A stretch of DNA of 43,841 nt, taken from positions 1-43,841 of the forward strand of contig JAZSJQ010000027.1 in NCBI GenBank assembly GCA_045534445.1, in the 5' to 3' direction. The position numbers were made by a program, and so were the translations under genes. The notes beneath the pieces were generated by a model. The model was not told the DNA's origin and did not search any database. It saw nothing but the letters and a program-made list of their open reading frames with translations. This DNA comes from JAISGQ01 sp045534445 (lineage in GTDB: Bacteria > Bacillota > Clostridia > Oscillospirales > Acutalibacteraceae). Shown here one piece after another: positions 1 through 7,636 of the stretch. Within the stretch, counting starts at the first letter, position 1, and the number at the start of each line of letters is the position of its first letter.

Positions 1-11
1 GCTATCTGTGG

Positions 12-374
12 TTATATTCTTTTTATTTTTGTAGGTTTTCCTGTTTCAAGTATGTAGTTGATCATTGATTTTGTTCCTTTGCTTTTGCCATCCCAAAAGC
101 AAATAAAGTAATCGCCGATTTCTGCCATTATTTTGTTTCTCTTAGGGCCTGCGGATTTGCCGTAATGTTTCCAATCGGCATAGTATTTTTCAAGTTGAAA
201 CCCATGCTCAACAGCATATTTTTCACCAAGAAAGTCTGCACCCTTGCAGCCTACGCAGACAAAAATAAGGGTATGTTTGTTTTGTATCCTGCAAATACAA
301 TGATTAATATATTCTTTCGCTTCCTGATAATTGTTATAATACCTGCATCCTGCAATGACAACTCTTTTTATCAT
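12..374 (-). CDS. SLOG-family (DUF2493/YspA-like) nucleotide-binding protein
   Basis: A 120-residue protein with the pattern of the DUF2493/YspA branch of the SLOG (Rossmann-like) superfamily. An N-terminal strand plus loop (VVIAGCRYYNN) is followed by GADFLGEKYAVEHG, then AGPKRNKIMAE and FWDGKSKGTKSMI, the conserved aGp.RN..M and fWDG.S.GT elements of the family. Members are thought to bind nucleotides or nucleotide-derived ligands; the reaction is unknown. It is divergent from a small Cro-type regulator, with palindromes in the shared promoter region. The ribosome binding site is weak (GGTGAT). The surrounding DNA is AT-rich compared with the rest of the window, and homologues are common on mobile DNA. 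Assignment is from motifs only; context to the left is cut off. Confidence 0.8.
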   Translation of the reverse strand: MIKRVVIAGCRYYNNYQEAKEYINHCICRIQNKHTLIFVCVGCKGADFLGEKYAVEHGFQLEKYYADWKHYGKSAGPKRNKIMAEIGDYFICFWDGKSKGTKSMINYILETGKPTKIKRI

Positions 375-388
375 AATATCACCAGATT

Positions 389-420
389 ATATATTTATAT
401 AAATATATACTTATATAAGT
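389..420. promoter_or_regulatory. Two abutting palindromes, candidate operator
   Basis: A 20-bp perfect palindrome (ATATATTTATATAAATATAT, 389-408) is followed directly by a 12-bp perfect palindrome (ACTTATATAAGT, 409-420). Together they span the -10 and the spacer of the minus-strand SLOG promoter, and lie upstream of the divergent Cro-type gene. This suits repressor binding. The extreme AT content means chance palindromes are possible. Confidence 0.4.
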
Positions 421-430
421 GAATTGTCAA
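402..430 (-). promoter_or_regulatory. Sigma-A-type promoter of the SLOG gene
   Basis: On the minus strand, TTGACA (430-425) is followed after 17 bp by TATATT (407-402), about 28 bp upstream of the SLOG start. The -35 is perfect and the -10 near-perfect. Confidence 0.6.
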
Positions 431-477
431 CAGAATATATCTTTAATAAAATGCAGATAGATATAGGGTGATGCATT

Positions 478-678
478 ATGATAAGGATTATATTAAGTGA
501 AACGCTTGAAAAACTGAACATCAGCAGGTATGAGCTGGCAAAGCGAACAGGCATTCAATATCAGGTGATAGATAATTATTATAAAAACAGAGTAAAAAGA
601 TATGACAGCTATGTGCTTGAAAGAATTTGTGAAGCATTAGAGTGTAAAATAAGCGATATAATTGAATACACAAAATAA
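478..678 (+). CDS. Small Cro/C1-type helix-turn-helix regulator
   Basis: A 66-residue protein that is essentially one XRE/Cro-type helix-turn-helix domain: the first two helices run through SRYELAKRTGI, the recognition helix follows at QYQVIDNYY, and the family-typical ending LERICEALECKISDIIEY closes the five-helix fold. There is no extra ligand or oligomerisation domain, so it is comparable to minimal repressors of the YozG type. A weak Shine-Dalgarno (AGGGTGAT) precedes the ATG. It is divergent from the SLOG gene, whose promoter carries palindromes; regulation of that pair by this protein is an inference. It is followed at once by a hairpin terminator. Confidence 0.85.
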   Translation: MIRIILSETLEKLNISRYELAKRTGIQYQVIDNYYKNRVKRYDSYVLERICEALECKISDIIEYTK

Positions 679-707
679 AAGCCACGCAAAGCGTGGCTTT
701 TATTTTT
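676..707 (+). terminator. Rho-independent terminator, probably bidirectional
   Basis: Stem AAAAGCCACGC/GCGTGGCTTTT with a very short loop, then TATTTTT. It overlaps the end of the Cro-type gene and lies at the 3' end of the convergent PepSY gene; the A-run on the left gives a U-tract in the other direction too. Confidence 0.85.
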
Positions 708-711
708 CGAT

Positions 712-1380
712 TTAATCATCACGTTCCTTGTCATAGGAAATGATCTTTCCTGTCTCAGCGTTTATATCATAGTCATACTCATAACCATTATAGTCAAAGC
801 TTACCTCATATTTGAAAACTCCGTTATCTTTGTCGTACTCAACTTCAAGGTGCCGTGCTTTGCTTTCGGAAACACCTGCGTGCTTCAGTGCGATGGACTT
901 TGCCTCTGCTTTTGAGATTCTTGAGATTGAAGTGTTGGACTTCTCGTTGTTTTGGTCTGCTTTAGGTTTTTCGGGATGATTATGATCACATTTATCTTTT
1001 TCAGCCTTGATGATTTCGCCTGTGACAGCGTTGACTTCATAGTCATATTCGGTGCCGTCTGCGCAGAAATCAACATCGTAATTATCGATTCTGTCATCGA
1101 GGTCAAATTCCGAGCGGAGACCGAGAGCTGCATCAGCAGAAACACCTGCATGGGTCAGTGCGGCGGATTCGGCGTCCGCTGCGGTAATATAAATTACTTC
1201 TGCCATAACCTCATCTGCGGCAGATGTATCAGTGGGTGTAATTGTTTCGCTGAGAGAAAAATCAGGAGCAGGGGCTGCTTCATTTGAAACGCCTGCGGAG
1301 GTGGGGGCGTCTGCTGCACAGCCTGTTAAGATAAAAACAAGAGCAAGCAGAAGAACGGGAGCAATTTTCAACAGTTTCAT
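712..1380 (-). CDS. Lipoprotein with two PepSY-like domains
   Basis: A 222-residue exported lipoprotein. A hydrophobic signal peptide ends in the lipobox LTGC (Cys21 is the predicted lipidation site). A low-complexity Ala/Ser/Thr linker leads to two PepSY-type repeats, roughly residues 63-132 and 153-219. Each starts with an AxxxALxHAGVS helix and ends in YDYxxNAxTGEII or YDYDINAETGKII, the standard PepSY termination. Between them lies a charged spacer (DHNHPEKPK). PepSY proteins are often peptidase inhibitors or wall-associated regulators; no substrate can be assigned. A good Shine-Dalgarno (AAAGGAGG) sits 6 nt before the ATG. It is a single-gene unit with a terminator shared with the upstream Cro-type gene. 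Confidence 0.9.
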   Translation of the reverse strand: MKLLKIAPVLLLALVFILTGCAADAPTSAGVSNEAAPAPDFSLSETITPTDTSAADEVMAEVIYITAADAESAALTHAGVSADAALGLRSEFDLDDRIDNYDVDFCADGTEYDYEVNAVTGEIIKAEKDKCDHNHPEKPKADQNNEKSNTSISRISKAEAKSIALKHAGVSESKARHLEVEYDKDNGVFKYEVSFDYNGYEYDYDINAETGKIISYDKERDD

Positions 1381-1423
1381 ACGAATCCTCCTTTAATGGT
1401 TTAGGGGTAGAAATACTCTTTTA

Positions 1424-1466
1424 TTCAAAAAGCAGGAAATGCTTTTTTCAAAGTATTTCCTGCTTT
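1424..1466 (-). terminator. Terminator of the perR-rbr operon
   Basis: Perfect 12-bp inverted repeat AAAGCAGGAAAT (1429-1440) / ATTTCCTGCTTT (1455-1466), followed on the minus strand by TTTTT. It lies about 50 bp past the rubrerythrin stop codon. Confidence 0.75.
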
Positions 1467-1517
1467 CATTATTGAATTCAAGCAGGGGCAGATAAGTGTC
1501 CTTGCTGTGTGGGGTGA

Positions 1518-2060
1518 TTAACCGAAGTATCTGTTGAGCAGACCCTCGAATGCACGGCCGTGTCTTGCCTCGTCCTTAGCCATCTCGTGAACGGTGTCGT
1601 GGATAGCATCAAGACCGAGTTCCTTAGCTCTGGTAGCGAGCTTCTTCTTGCCGGCGCAAGCGCCTGCCTCAGCGTCAACACGCATCTGGAGATTCTTCTT
1701 GGTGGAAGCGGTGACTACCTCGCCCAGAAGCTCAGCAAACTTAGCGGCATGCTCTGCTTCTTCCCATGCAGCCTTCTCCCAGTAGAGACCGATCTCGGGA
1801 TAGCCTTCACGGTGAGCAACTCTTGCCATAGCGAGATACATACCGACCTCGGTGCATTCGCCCATATAATTAGCACGAAGATCCTCGATAACGTCCTCGG
1901 GAGCACCCTCAGCAACGCCTACAACGTGCTCATCGACCCACTTGTTGCCTTCGTCCTTCTCGGTGAACTTCTCAGCAGCAGCCTTGCAGATGGGGCAAGC
2001 TTCGGGAGCCTCGTTGCCTTCGTGAACATAACCGCAAACAGAACATACAAACTTTTTCAT
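1518..2060 (-). CDS. rbr: Reverse rubrerythrin (NADH peroxidase component)
   Basis: A 180-residue rubrerythrin with the domain order reversed: an N-terminal rubredoxin knuckle (Cys6, Cys9, Cys22, Cys25) comes before the ferritin-like di-iron four-helix domain (about residues 40-180). Di-iron ligand motifs include the Glu in NYMGECTEVGMY and EEAEHAAKF in the first helix pair, and ARVAHREGYPEIG and DEARHG later. Reverse rubrerythrins of clostridia take electrons from NADH via rubredoxin oxidoreductase to reduce H2O2 and O2 to water. The gene lies 27 nt downstream of a Fur/PerR-type regulator on the same strand, so it is probably induced by peroxide. Shine-Dalgarno AAAGGAGA precedes the ATG. Confidence 0.95.
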   Translation of the reverse strand: MKKFVCSVCGYVHEGNEAPEACPICKAAAEKFTEKDEGNKWVDEHVVGVAEGAPEDVIEDLRANYMGECTEVGMYLAMARVAHREGYPEIGLYWEKAAWEEAEHAAKFAELLGEVVTASTKKNLQMRVDAEAGACAGKKKLATRAKELGLDAIHDTVHEMAKDEARHGRAFEGLLNRYFG

Positions 2061-2087
2061 AATTGATAATCTCCTTTAAAATTGATA

Positions 2088-2447
2088 TTAGTTAACACAG
2101 TCAGGGCAGATGCCGTTGACATAAAGTTCGTAGGATGTAACCTTTGCACAGGATTTTTCTTCGATAAGGGAAGTGATATCTCCAAGGTTCAGATCAACAA
2201 GCCTTCCGCATTCGCAGCACAGCATATGATCGTGTGGTTTGGTGGATTTATCGTACCTGTCGGGGTGTCCTGCAATAGGAATGCGTCGGATCTCTCCTGC
2301 ATCGACCATCAGACCTAAGTTCCTGTAAACAGTTCCGATGGCGATATTGGGCATTTCTTTTTTAGCTTCCATGTAGATTCCGTCAGCACAGAGGTGCTCA
2401 CAGGAATTATTGATTATGCTGTGAATGATTCGGCGTTGTCTGGTCAT
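2088..2447 (-). CDS. perR: Fur-family peroxide-type regulator (PerR-like)
   Basis: A 119-residue Fur-family repressor. An N-terminal winged helix (MTRQRRIIHSII through AIGTVYRNLGLMVDAGEI) is followed by the dimerisation/metal domain with the regulatory-site signature KPHDHMLCCECGRLVDL and a structural zinc site of two Cys pairs (CCEC and CPDC). The start at 2447 is chosen because AAAGGAGGT lies just upstream; an in-frame ATG 54 nt further upstream has no ribosome binding site. The pairing with rubrerythrin supports PerR rather than Fur or Zur. The promoter carries an inverted repeat across the -10/start region, suggesting autorepression. Metal specificity is inferred. Confidence 0.88.
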   Translation of the reverse strand: MTRQRRIIHSIINNSCEHLCADGIYMEAKKEMPNIAIGTVYRNLGLMVDAGEIRRIPIAGHPDRYDKSTKPHDHMLCCECGRLVDLNLGDITSLIEEKSCAKVTSYELYVNGICPDCVN

Positions 2448-2464
2448 CTCTCGACCTCCTTTTT

Positions 2465-2491
2465 TAAGAATCATTCCTATTACGATTCTTA
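2465..2491. promoter_or_regulatory. Inverted repeat, candidate PerR operator
   Basis: Perfect 8-bp arms TAAGAATC (2465-2472) and GATTCTTA (2484-2491) separated by 11 bp. The repeat covers the end of the -10 box and the transcription start of perR-rbr, where a Fur-family dimer would block initiation. Confidence 0.55.
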
Positions 2492-2518
2492 TTATACACA
2501 TATTTCAGCATATGTCAA
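2491..2518 (-). promoter_or_regulatory. Sigma-A promoter of perR-rbr
   Basis: Minus-strand consensus TTGACA (2518-2513), 16 bp spacer, consensus TATAAT (2496-2491). Confidence 0.8.
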
Positions 2519-2642
2519 CAGCAAAATATAAAAAAATCAAAAAATAATTTTGCCAAATAGAGTCGTAATTGCTATTGCGCTTTACACGTTAAAGTGATAA
2601 ACTATTGTACATACAATTTATAAAAGCAAGGAGTAATTTATT

Positions 2643-3713
2643 ATGGAAATAAAGATCACCAGAACGACCGCTCCCAAGGCAAAGCCTGCTGATGAAAGCA
2701 AGCTCGGCTTCGGTAAGACTTTCACTGACCACATGTTCATCATGGAATATGATGAGGGTCAGGGCTGGCACGACCCCAGAATCGTTCCTTTTGAGGATAT
2801 CTCCATTTCTCCTGCTGCAATGGTATTCCATTACGGTCAGGAAGTTTTTGAGGGTCTCAAGGCATACCGCACCGCTGACAACAAGATTCAGCTTTTCAGA
2901 CCTGACAGAAACTTTGCACGTCTTAACTCCTCCAACGAGCGTCTCTGCATTCCCCCCGTTGACGAGGAATTCTGCGTTGAGGCTCTCAAGGAGCTTATCA
3001 AGGTAGAGAAGGACTGGGTTCCCCATTCTGAGGGCACCAGCCTTTACATCAGACCCTTTATCTTTGCAGCAGATCCCTTCCTCGGCGTTCACCCTGCAAA
3101 GAAGCTCTATTATATGGTAATTCTCGCTCCCTCGGGCGCATACTATCCCGGCGGACTTGCACCTGTTAAGATCTATGTAGAGAACAACTATGTCCGTGCA
3201 GTTCGCGGCGGTATGGGTTACACCAAGACAGGCGGCAACTACGCAGCAAGCCTCAAGGCTCAGGACGAGGCAGAGAAGCAGAACTATTCTCAGGTTCTCT
3301 GGCTTGACGGTATCGAGCACAAGTACATCGAAGAAGTCGGTGCAATGAACGTATTCTTCGTATTTGATGACGAGATCGTAACTCCCGAGCTTGACGGTGC
3401 AACCCTTCCCGGTGTTACCAGAGCAAGCTGCATCGAGCTTCTCCGCTCCAAGGGCTACAAGGTTTCAGAGAGACTTCTCTCCATCGACGAGGTCGTTGAG
3501 AAGTACAATCAGGGCAAGTTCAAGGAAATGTTCGGTTCAGGTACTGCTGCTGTTATCTCTCCTGTCGGCGAGCTGAAGTACGGCGATACCATCATGAACA
3601 TCAACAATGGTGAGATCGGCGAGGTTTCCCAGATGCTCTATGATACCCTCACAGGCATTCAGTGGGGTAAGATCGAAGACACCTTTGGCTGGACTGTACC
3701 TGTAGAAGACTAA
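2643..3713 (+). CDS. ilvE: Branched-chain amino-acid aminotransferase
   Basis: A 356-residue fold-type IV PLP enzyme that interconverts Leu, Ile and Val with their 2-oxo acids, using 2-oxoglutarate/glutamate. Family landmarks are FHYGQEVFEGLKAYR, RPDRNFARLN, the PLP-lysine segment YTKTGGNYAAS (Lys195), EEVGAMNVFF and the C-terminal FGSGTAAVISPV. Its length and motifs fit the long eukaryote-like type II BCAT found in many Firmicutes. Shine-Dalgarno AAGGAG lies 9 nt before the ATG. A possible promoter is TTTACA (2581) and TATTGT (2603), 16 bp apart; no T-box or leader-peptide attenuator was seen in the roughly 140-bp upstream region. The following pseudouridine synthase begins directly after the stop codon. 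Confidence 0.95.
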   Translation: MEIKITRTTAPKAKPADESKLGFGKTFTDHMFIMEYDEGQGWHDPRIVPFEDISISPAAMVFHYGQEVFEGLKAYRTADNKIQLFRPDRNFARLNSSNERLCIPPVDEEFCVEALKELIKVEKDWVPHSEGTSLYIRPFIFAADPFLGVHPAKKLYYMVILAPSGAYYPGGLAPVKIYVENNYVRAVRGGMGYTKTGGNYAASLKAQDEAEKQNYSQVLWLDGIEHKYIEEVGAMNVFFVFDDEIVTPELDGATLPGVTRASCIELLRSKGYKVSERLLSIDEVVEKYNQGKFKEMFGSGTAAVISPVGELKYGDTIMNINNGEIGEVSQMLYDTLTGIQWGKIEDTFGWTVPVED

Positions 3714-4583
3714 GTGAAAACATTGGAATTCAAAGTGCCGTGCGAGCAGGACGGAATTACCGTCCGTGGCTTTCTGCGCGGCACTTGCCGTATATCAGCA
3801 CGGCTTCATACAAAGTTAAAGCATATTGAAAACGGCATAACCGTGCATGGGAAGCTTGCAAAGGCAAGGGATATTCTCAGAAGCGGCGATGTTGTGGTGC
3901 TCCACATTCCCGATGAGGAGAGTGTGGAGGCTGTTTTGATGCCTCTTGATATCGTGTACGAGGACGATTATGTCCTCGTGCTTAATAAACCTGCCAATAT
4001 GCCTGTTCACCCCACAAAGGGTCACGGCTCCGACACCCTTGCAAATGCCGTTGCAGCATATCTTCCGAACCTTGCATTCCGCCCCATAAACCGCCTTGAC
4101 AGAGATACTACAGGACTTGTCCTTGCAGCAAAAGACAGCTTCAGTGCAGTCAGATTGCAGGAAAGTGCCGAAAAGATATACTACGCAGTCTGCACAGGCA
4201 GACTTGACGGAGATGGCACCATAGACCAACCTATAAGAATCAAGGAAGGTCACGGAATACAGCGTGAAGTAGGCGAAGGGGGAGAGCCAAGCATCACCCA
4301 CTGGAAGAGCCTCTCGGCAGATGATGAGATGTCACTGATAGAATGCCGCCTTGAAACGGGAAGAACACACCAGATTCGAGTTCACTTTTCATCTTACATG
4401 AAAATGCCTCTGTTAGGCGACGATATGTACGGCGGCTCGAGAGAAAAAATATCCCGTCAGGCTCTCCACTGCGGCTTCATGGCGTTTAACCACCCTGTTA
4501 CAAATCAGCGCATGGAGCTTACCTGTCCCATGCCGGGGGATATGCTGAGCCTGCCTGTGTGCAGGGAATATTTCAAATTGTAA
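3714..4583 (+). CDS. RluA-family RNA pseudouridine synthase
   Basis: A 289-residue pseudouridine synthase that isomerises specific uridines in rRNA or tRNA. A degenerate N-terminal S4-like RNA-binding segment (residues 15-65) precedes the catalytic domain, which has NKPANMPVHPTKGH and the active-site motif NRLDRDTTGLVLAAK with catalytic Asp129. The closing motif is LETGRTHQIRVHF. The start is a GTG immediately after the ilvE stop (zero gap), so translation is probably coupled, as no clear Shine-Dalgarno is visible. The target base cannot be told; RluD/YlyB-like paralogues are common in Firmicutes. Confidence 0.92.
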   Translation: MKTLEFKVPCEQDGITVRGFLRGTCRISARLHTKLKHIENGITVHGKLAKARDILRSGDVVVLHIPDEESVEAVLMPLDIVYEDDYVLVLNKPANMPVHPTKGHGSDTLANAVAAYLPNLAFRPINRLDRDTTGLVLAAKDSFSAVRLQESAEKIYYAVCTGRLDGDGTIDQPIRIKEGHGIQREVGEGGEPSITHWKSLSADDEMSLIECRLETGRTHQIRVHFSSYMKMPLLGDDMYGGSREKISRQALHCGFMAFNHPVTNQRMELTCPMPGDMLSLPVCREYFKL

Positions 4584-4603
4584 TAGCATATATATTGTAT
4601 GCC

Positions 4604-4633
4604 TTGACTAACCGATACATGATGAAGTAAAAT
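4604..4633 (+). promoter_or_regulatory. Promoter of the CDF exporter gene
   Basis: TTGACT (4604-4609), 18 bp spacer, TAAAAT (4628-4633), 33 bp upstream of the ATG. Confidence 0.55.
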
Positions 4634-4666
4634 CATTGGCAAACAAAACCAACGGAGCTGAATTAT

Positions 4667-5848
4667 ATGACGAATCTGCTTATAAAGCTTTTCATTAAAG
4701 ATATTGACCCAAAAGATCCTGCCTGCCGCGGGAAATTCGGAACACTGTCAAGCATAACGGGAATGCTGTGCAATCTTGTGCTGTTTGCCGCAAAGCTGTT
4801 TATCGGTATGATATCGGGCAGTATTGCAATCACAGCCGATGCATTCAACAATCTGTCCGATCTTGGCTCATGCCTTATATCCATGCTTGGAATGAAGCTT
4901 GCCGCTCGTCCTGCCGACAAGGACCACCCATTCGGTCATGGCAGATATGAGTATTTGACCACAATGGCGGTTGCAGTGGTGATAATTCTTGTTGCCTTTG
5001 AGCTCGGGAAAAGCTCGGTACAGAAGATAATTGAGCCTACTGCAGTTGCTTTTTCGTGGGCTCTGGTTATAGTACTCGTCATATCAATACTCGTAAAACT
5101 CTGGATGTTCCTTTTCAATAATAAGATAGGAAAAACCATAGACTCAGGCGTATTCAAGGCATCCGCAAAGGACTCTGTAAACGACAGTATCTCAACAGGT
5201 GTTGTCCTTCTCACAACAGTTGTTCTCCATTTCCTCGAACTGCCTGTCGGCATAGCAGGCAGAATAGACGGCGCCATGGGTCTGATCGTTGCGTTGTTCA
5301 TTCTGTGGTCAGGTATAGGAGTTATAAAGGAAAATCTCGGAAGTCTGCTGGGTGAAGTCCCATCCAAGGAGCTTGTAGATGAGCTTTACGGAAAGATAAT
5401 GGCATATGACGGTGTACTCGGCGTACACGACATGATAATCCACAGCTACGGACCGACAAGAACAATAGCCACACTTCATGCCGAGGTGTCATCTTCTGCC
5501 GATATAATGGAAAGCCATGACCTTATCGACTGCATAGAAAAGGAAGTTGGCAGTGAGCTTGGTATAATGCTTACCATACATATGGATCCCATTCTCGACA
5601 GCTGCGAAAAGACCGTTGCCATGCGAGAAAAGGTTCAGAAGCTGGCTGCTGCAATAGAGACGGGAGTGACCATTCATGACTTCCGCATGGTGGAAGGACC
5701 TTCTCATACAAACCTGATTTTTGATGCTGTTCTGCCCTTTGAATCCAAGATAAAAGAGAGCGAATTGAAGGATAAGCTGGCGCAGGCAGTGAGTGCCATA
5801 GACGAAACATGGTTCACAGTGATAACCGTAGACCGTGAATTTGTATAA
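4667..5848 (+). CDS. Cation diffusion facilitator, Mn-type signature
   Basis: A 393-residue CDF transporter: six predicted membrane helices (about residues 25-210), then a cytoplasmic ferredoxin-like dimerisation domain (about 215-300) and a further C-terminal extension. The transport site reads N61-x3-D65 in TM2 (NNLSD) and D169-x3-D173 in TM5 (DSVND). Zinc CDFs carry HxxxD in TM5, whereas the N/D plus D/D combination is typical of Mn exporters such as MntE and MneP, so Mn(II) (possibly Fe(II)) export by proton antiport is the best guess. HPFGHGRYEYL is the usual loop after TM2/TM3. It has its own promoter and a hairpin downstream. Confidence 0.9.
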   Translation: MTNLLIKLFIKDIDPKDPACRGKFGTLSSITGMLCNLVLFAAKLFIGMISGSIAITADAFNNLSDLGSCLISMLGMKLAARPADKDHPFGHGRYEYLTTMAVAVVIILVAFELGKSSVQKIIEPTAVAFSWALVIVLVISILVKLWMFLFNNKIGKTIDSGVFKASAKDSVNDSISTGVVLLTTVVLHFLELPVGIAGRIDGAMGLIVALFILWSGIGVIKENLGSLLGEVPSKELVDELYGKIMAYDGVLGVHDMIIHSYGPTRTIATLHAEVSSSADIMESHDLIDCIEKEVGSELGIMLTIHMDPILDSCEKTVAMREKVQKLAAAIETGVTIHDFRMVEGPSHTNLIFDAVLPFESKIKESELKDKLAQAVSAIDETWFTVITVDREFV

Positions 5849-5891
5849 GAAAAATTGTAAACTTTTTGTATACTTTCTAAATATAGTGTAA

Positions 5892-5928
5892 AATCCGCCT
5901 GCTTTTACAAGATGTAGGCGGATTATTC
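5892..5928 (+). terminator. Hairpin terminator after the CDF gene
   Basis: AATCCGCCT (5892-5900) pairs with AGGCGGATT (5916-5924) across a 15-nt loop. The T-tail is weak (ATTCATT). Confidence 0.5.
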
Positions 5929-5929
5929 A

Positions 5930-5958
5930 TTGACTTAAATGATTTAAAGTCGTATAAT
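5930..5958 (+). promoter_or_regulatory. Promoter of the sensor-kinase-like gene
   Basis: TTGACT (5930-5935), 17 bp spacer, TATAAT (5953-5958), about 75 bp upstream of the start codon. Confidence 0.75.
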
Positions 5959-6033
5959 AAGTCGGAAATTTACAATGCGGTAAAGCTTTGCGGTTTGCCG
6001 TATAACTGAACGTTTAGGAGGTTATGGGAGAAA

Positions 6034-7629
6034 ATGAGTACTCTCGGACCCAAGAAAAAGAATCTTCTGATAATATTGGCAGGAATAGTTGTCGGTGCTC
6101 TGATAATCTCTGTCGTGTTTGACATTATGACAAACAACGGCGGCAGAGTTATACTTGTCGGAGCAATTGCAGGTATTGTGATTGCGGCGACGGTATTTCT
6201 GGTGCTCAATCTGATTGAAAAGAAAAAATCAGATGTTGATGTGTACGATTCGGAAGAGACACGGTTTACAAGAAGAAAAAACAAGGATAAAAACAATGAT
6301 CTGTTCGATGCTGCAGGCTTCGAGGACGAGCTTCCTCAGGATGGCGGTTCCTATGACAGCTTTGATGATGAGGCGTCAGACAGCGAGAATTCTGACGAGC
6401 CTTTCGCTGTTATGCCCAGCCGGCAGCTTCGCGAAAACGGATTTTTCGGAAGAAAGCGTCAGGAAACTGCGGATGAGCCTGCCACCGAAATTAACGAGGA
6501 AGAGGCATGGAACGAGCCTGAATATGCAGATGATTTTGAATCAGGCTTTGACAGCGGATTCGAAAACGAAAACGAATCGGATGAATTTGCTGAAATGGAA
6601 TTTGAGGCTCCCGTAATATCCTTCGGAAATCCCGTTCCTGCGGAAGAACCTGCTGAGGAAGTATATTTTGACGAGTCTGCAGAATTTGACAGCTTTGAGG
6701 ACGCCACTGAAGTAACCTCAGGTGAGGATGATGAAATTCTCTTTGAGGAGCCTGAATATGAGGTAACTGCTGATGCTGAGCAGCTTCCCGAAATTGAGAA
6801 TATTGAGATCACCGAGGCTGAACCGGAAACAGCAGATACAATGCCCGAGGCTGAGCCTGTAAAAGAAAACAACATTCTTCTCAAGGATATCAATCCCGGA
6901 ATGGTTGTTGCATCACAGGCACCGGGACAGACTCTTGAATCCTTCTATGCCGATATGAGCGAAGAGGATATAATCTATCGCGATTGTGTTGAAGTATGGT
7001 CAAGTGCAGCGAAGAATCCCATGCTGAAGATACTTGAAAAGCTCAAGAGCATTGAGGATAAAAAGGTTGCAGGTGAGCTTGGAAGAGATTGTGAATATGT
7101 CAATGCAATGATTGACAGAATGCTGTACTTCACACAGCTTGAAATGATCGATCAGGCACTGAATATGCAGGTCTATAATTATTCCGTCCTTGTAAAGGAA
7201 TGCTTGAAGCGATTCTCTCCCTTCTTTACCGAGAAGAAGATAAGCCTTCTCTGGAAGGGTCTTGACGTGAATGTAATTACAGATAAGCGCTGGTTCATCT
7301 TTGCGATGACTCAGGTAATCTTCAACTCTATTGAATTTACTCCTCACGGCGGAAAGATCGCTGTATCCGCAAGAAAGACCGATGATTATGTCGATCTTAT
7401 CATAGACGACAGCGGCGAAGGCGTGGACGCAGAGGAGCTGCCCTATGTATTTACCGCAGGCTTCATGGGTGATGAGGCACCAAACCCCGATGATACACGC
7501 ACCGGAATGGGATTGTTTATCACCAGAAGCGTTCTGCAGAAGCTGGGCGGCGAGTGCATGGCGGAATCCACAAAGGGTAAGGGCATGAGGATCGTGATCA
7601 GATTGCCTGCAATGAAAGAAGAGGCATAA
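6034..7629 (+). CDS. Membrane protein with histidine-kinase ATPase domain, phospho-acceptor His missing
   Basis: A 531-residue protein. Two N-terminal membrane helices (about 10-31 and 38-61) form a hairpin with almost no external loop. They are followed by about 220 residues of acidic low-complexity linker, then a DHp-like coiled coil (about 310-370) and a GHKL ATPase domain (about 385-528). The ATPase motifs are present: N-box FNSIEFTP (Asn431), G1 DDSGEGV (458-464) and G2 TGMGLF (490-495). The DHp phosphorylation segment reads WSSAAKNPM (322-330) where BceS-type kinases have W-x-H-x-x-K-x-P, so the acceptor His is Ser324. No response regulator is adjacent. It could be an ATP-binding scaffold or a non-phosphorylating sensor. 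It has its own promoter and terminator. Confidence 0.8.
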   Translation: MSTLGPKKKNLLIILAGIVVGALIISVVFDIMTNNGGRVILVGAIAGIVIAATVFLVLNLIEKKKSDVDVYDSEETRFTRRKNKDKNNDLFDAAGFEDELPQDGGSYDSFDDEASDSENSDEPFAVMPSRQLRENGFFGRKRQETADEPATEINEEEAWNEPEYADDFESGFDSGFENENESDEFAEMEFEAPVISFGNPVPAEEPAEEVYFDESAEFDSFEDATEVTSGEDDEILFEEPEYEVTADAEQLPEIENIEITEAEPETADTMPEAEPVKENNILLKDINPGMVVASQAPGQTLESFYADMSEEDIIYRDCVEVWSSAAKNPMLKILEKLKSIEDKKVAGELGRDCEYVNAMIDRMLYFTQLEMIDQALNMQVYNYSVLVKECLKRFSPFFTEKKISLLWKGLDVNVITDKRWFIFAMTQVIFNSIEFTPHGGKIAVSARKTDDYVDLIIDDSGEGVDAEELPYVFTAGFMGDEAPNPDDTRTGMGLFITRSVLQKLGGECMAESTKGKGMRIVIRLPAMKEEA

Positions 7630-7636
7630 TATTTGA

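Noticed and set aside
2519..2642. T-box or leucine attenuator upstream of ilvE
   Set aside because: The region is too short and lacks a T-box sequence or a terminator/antiterminator pair.
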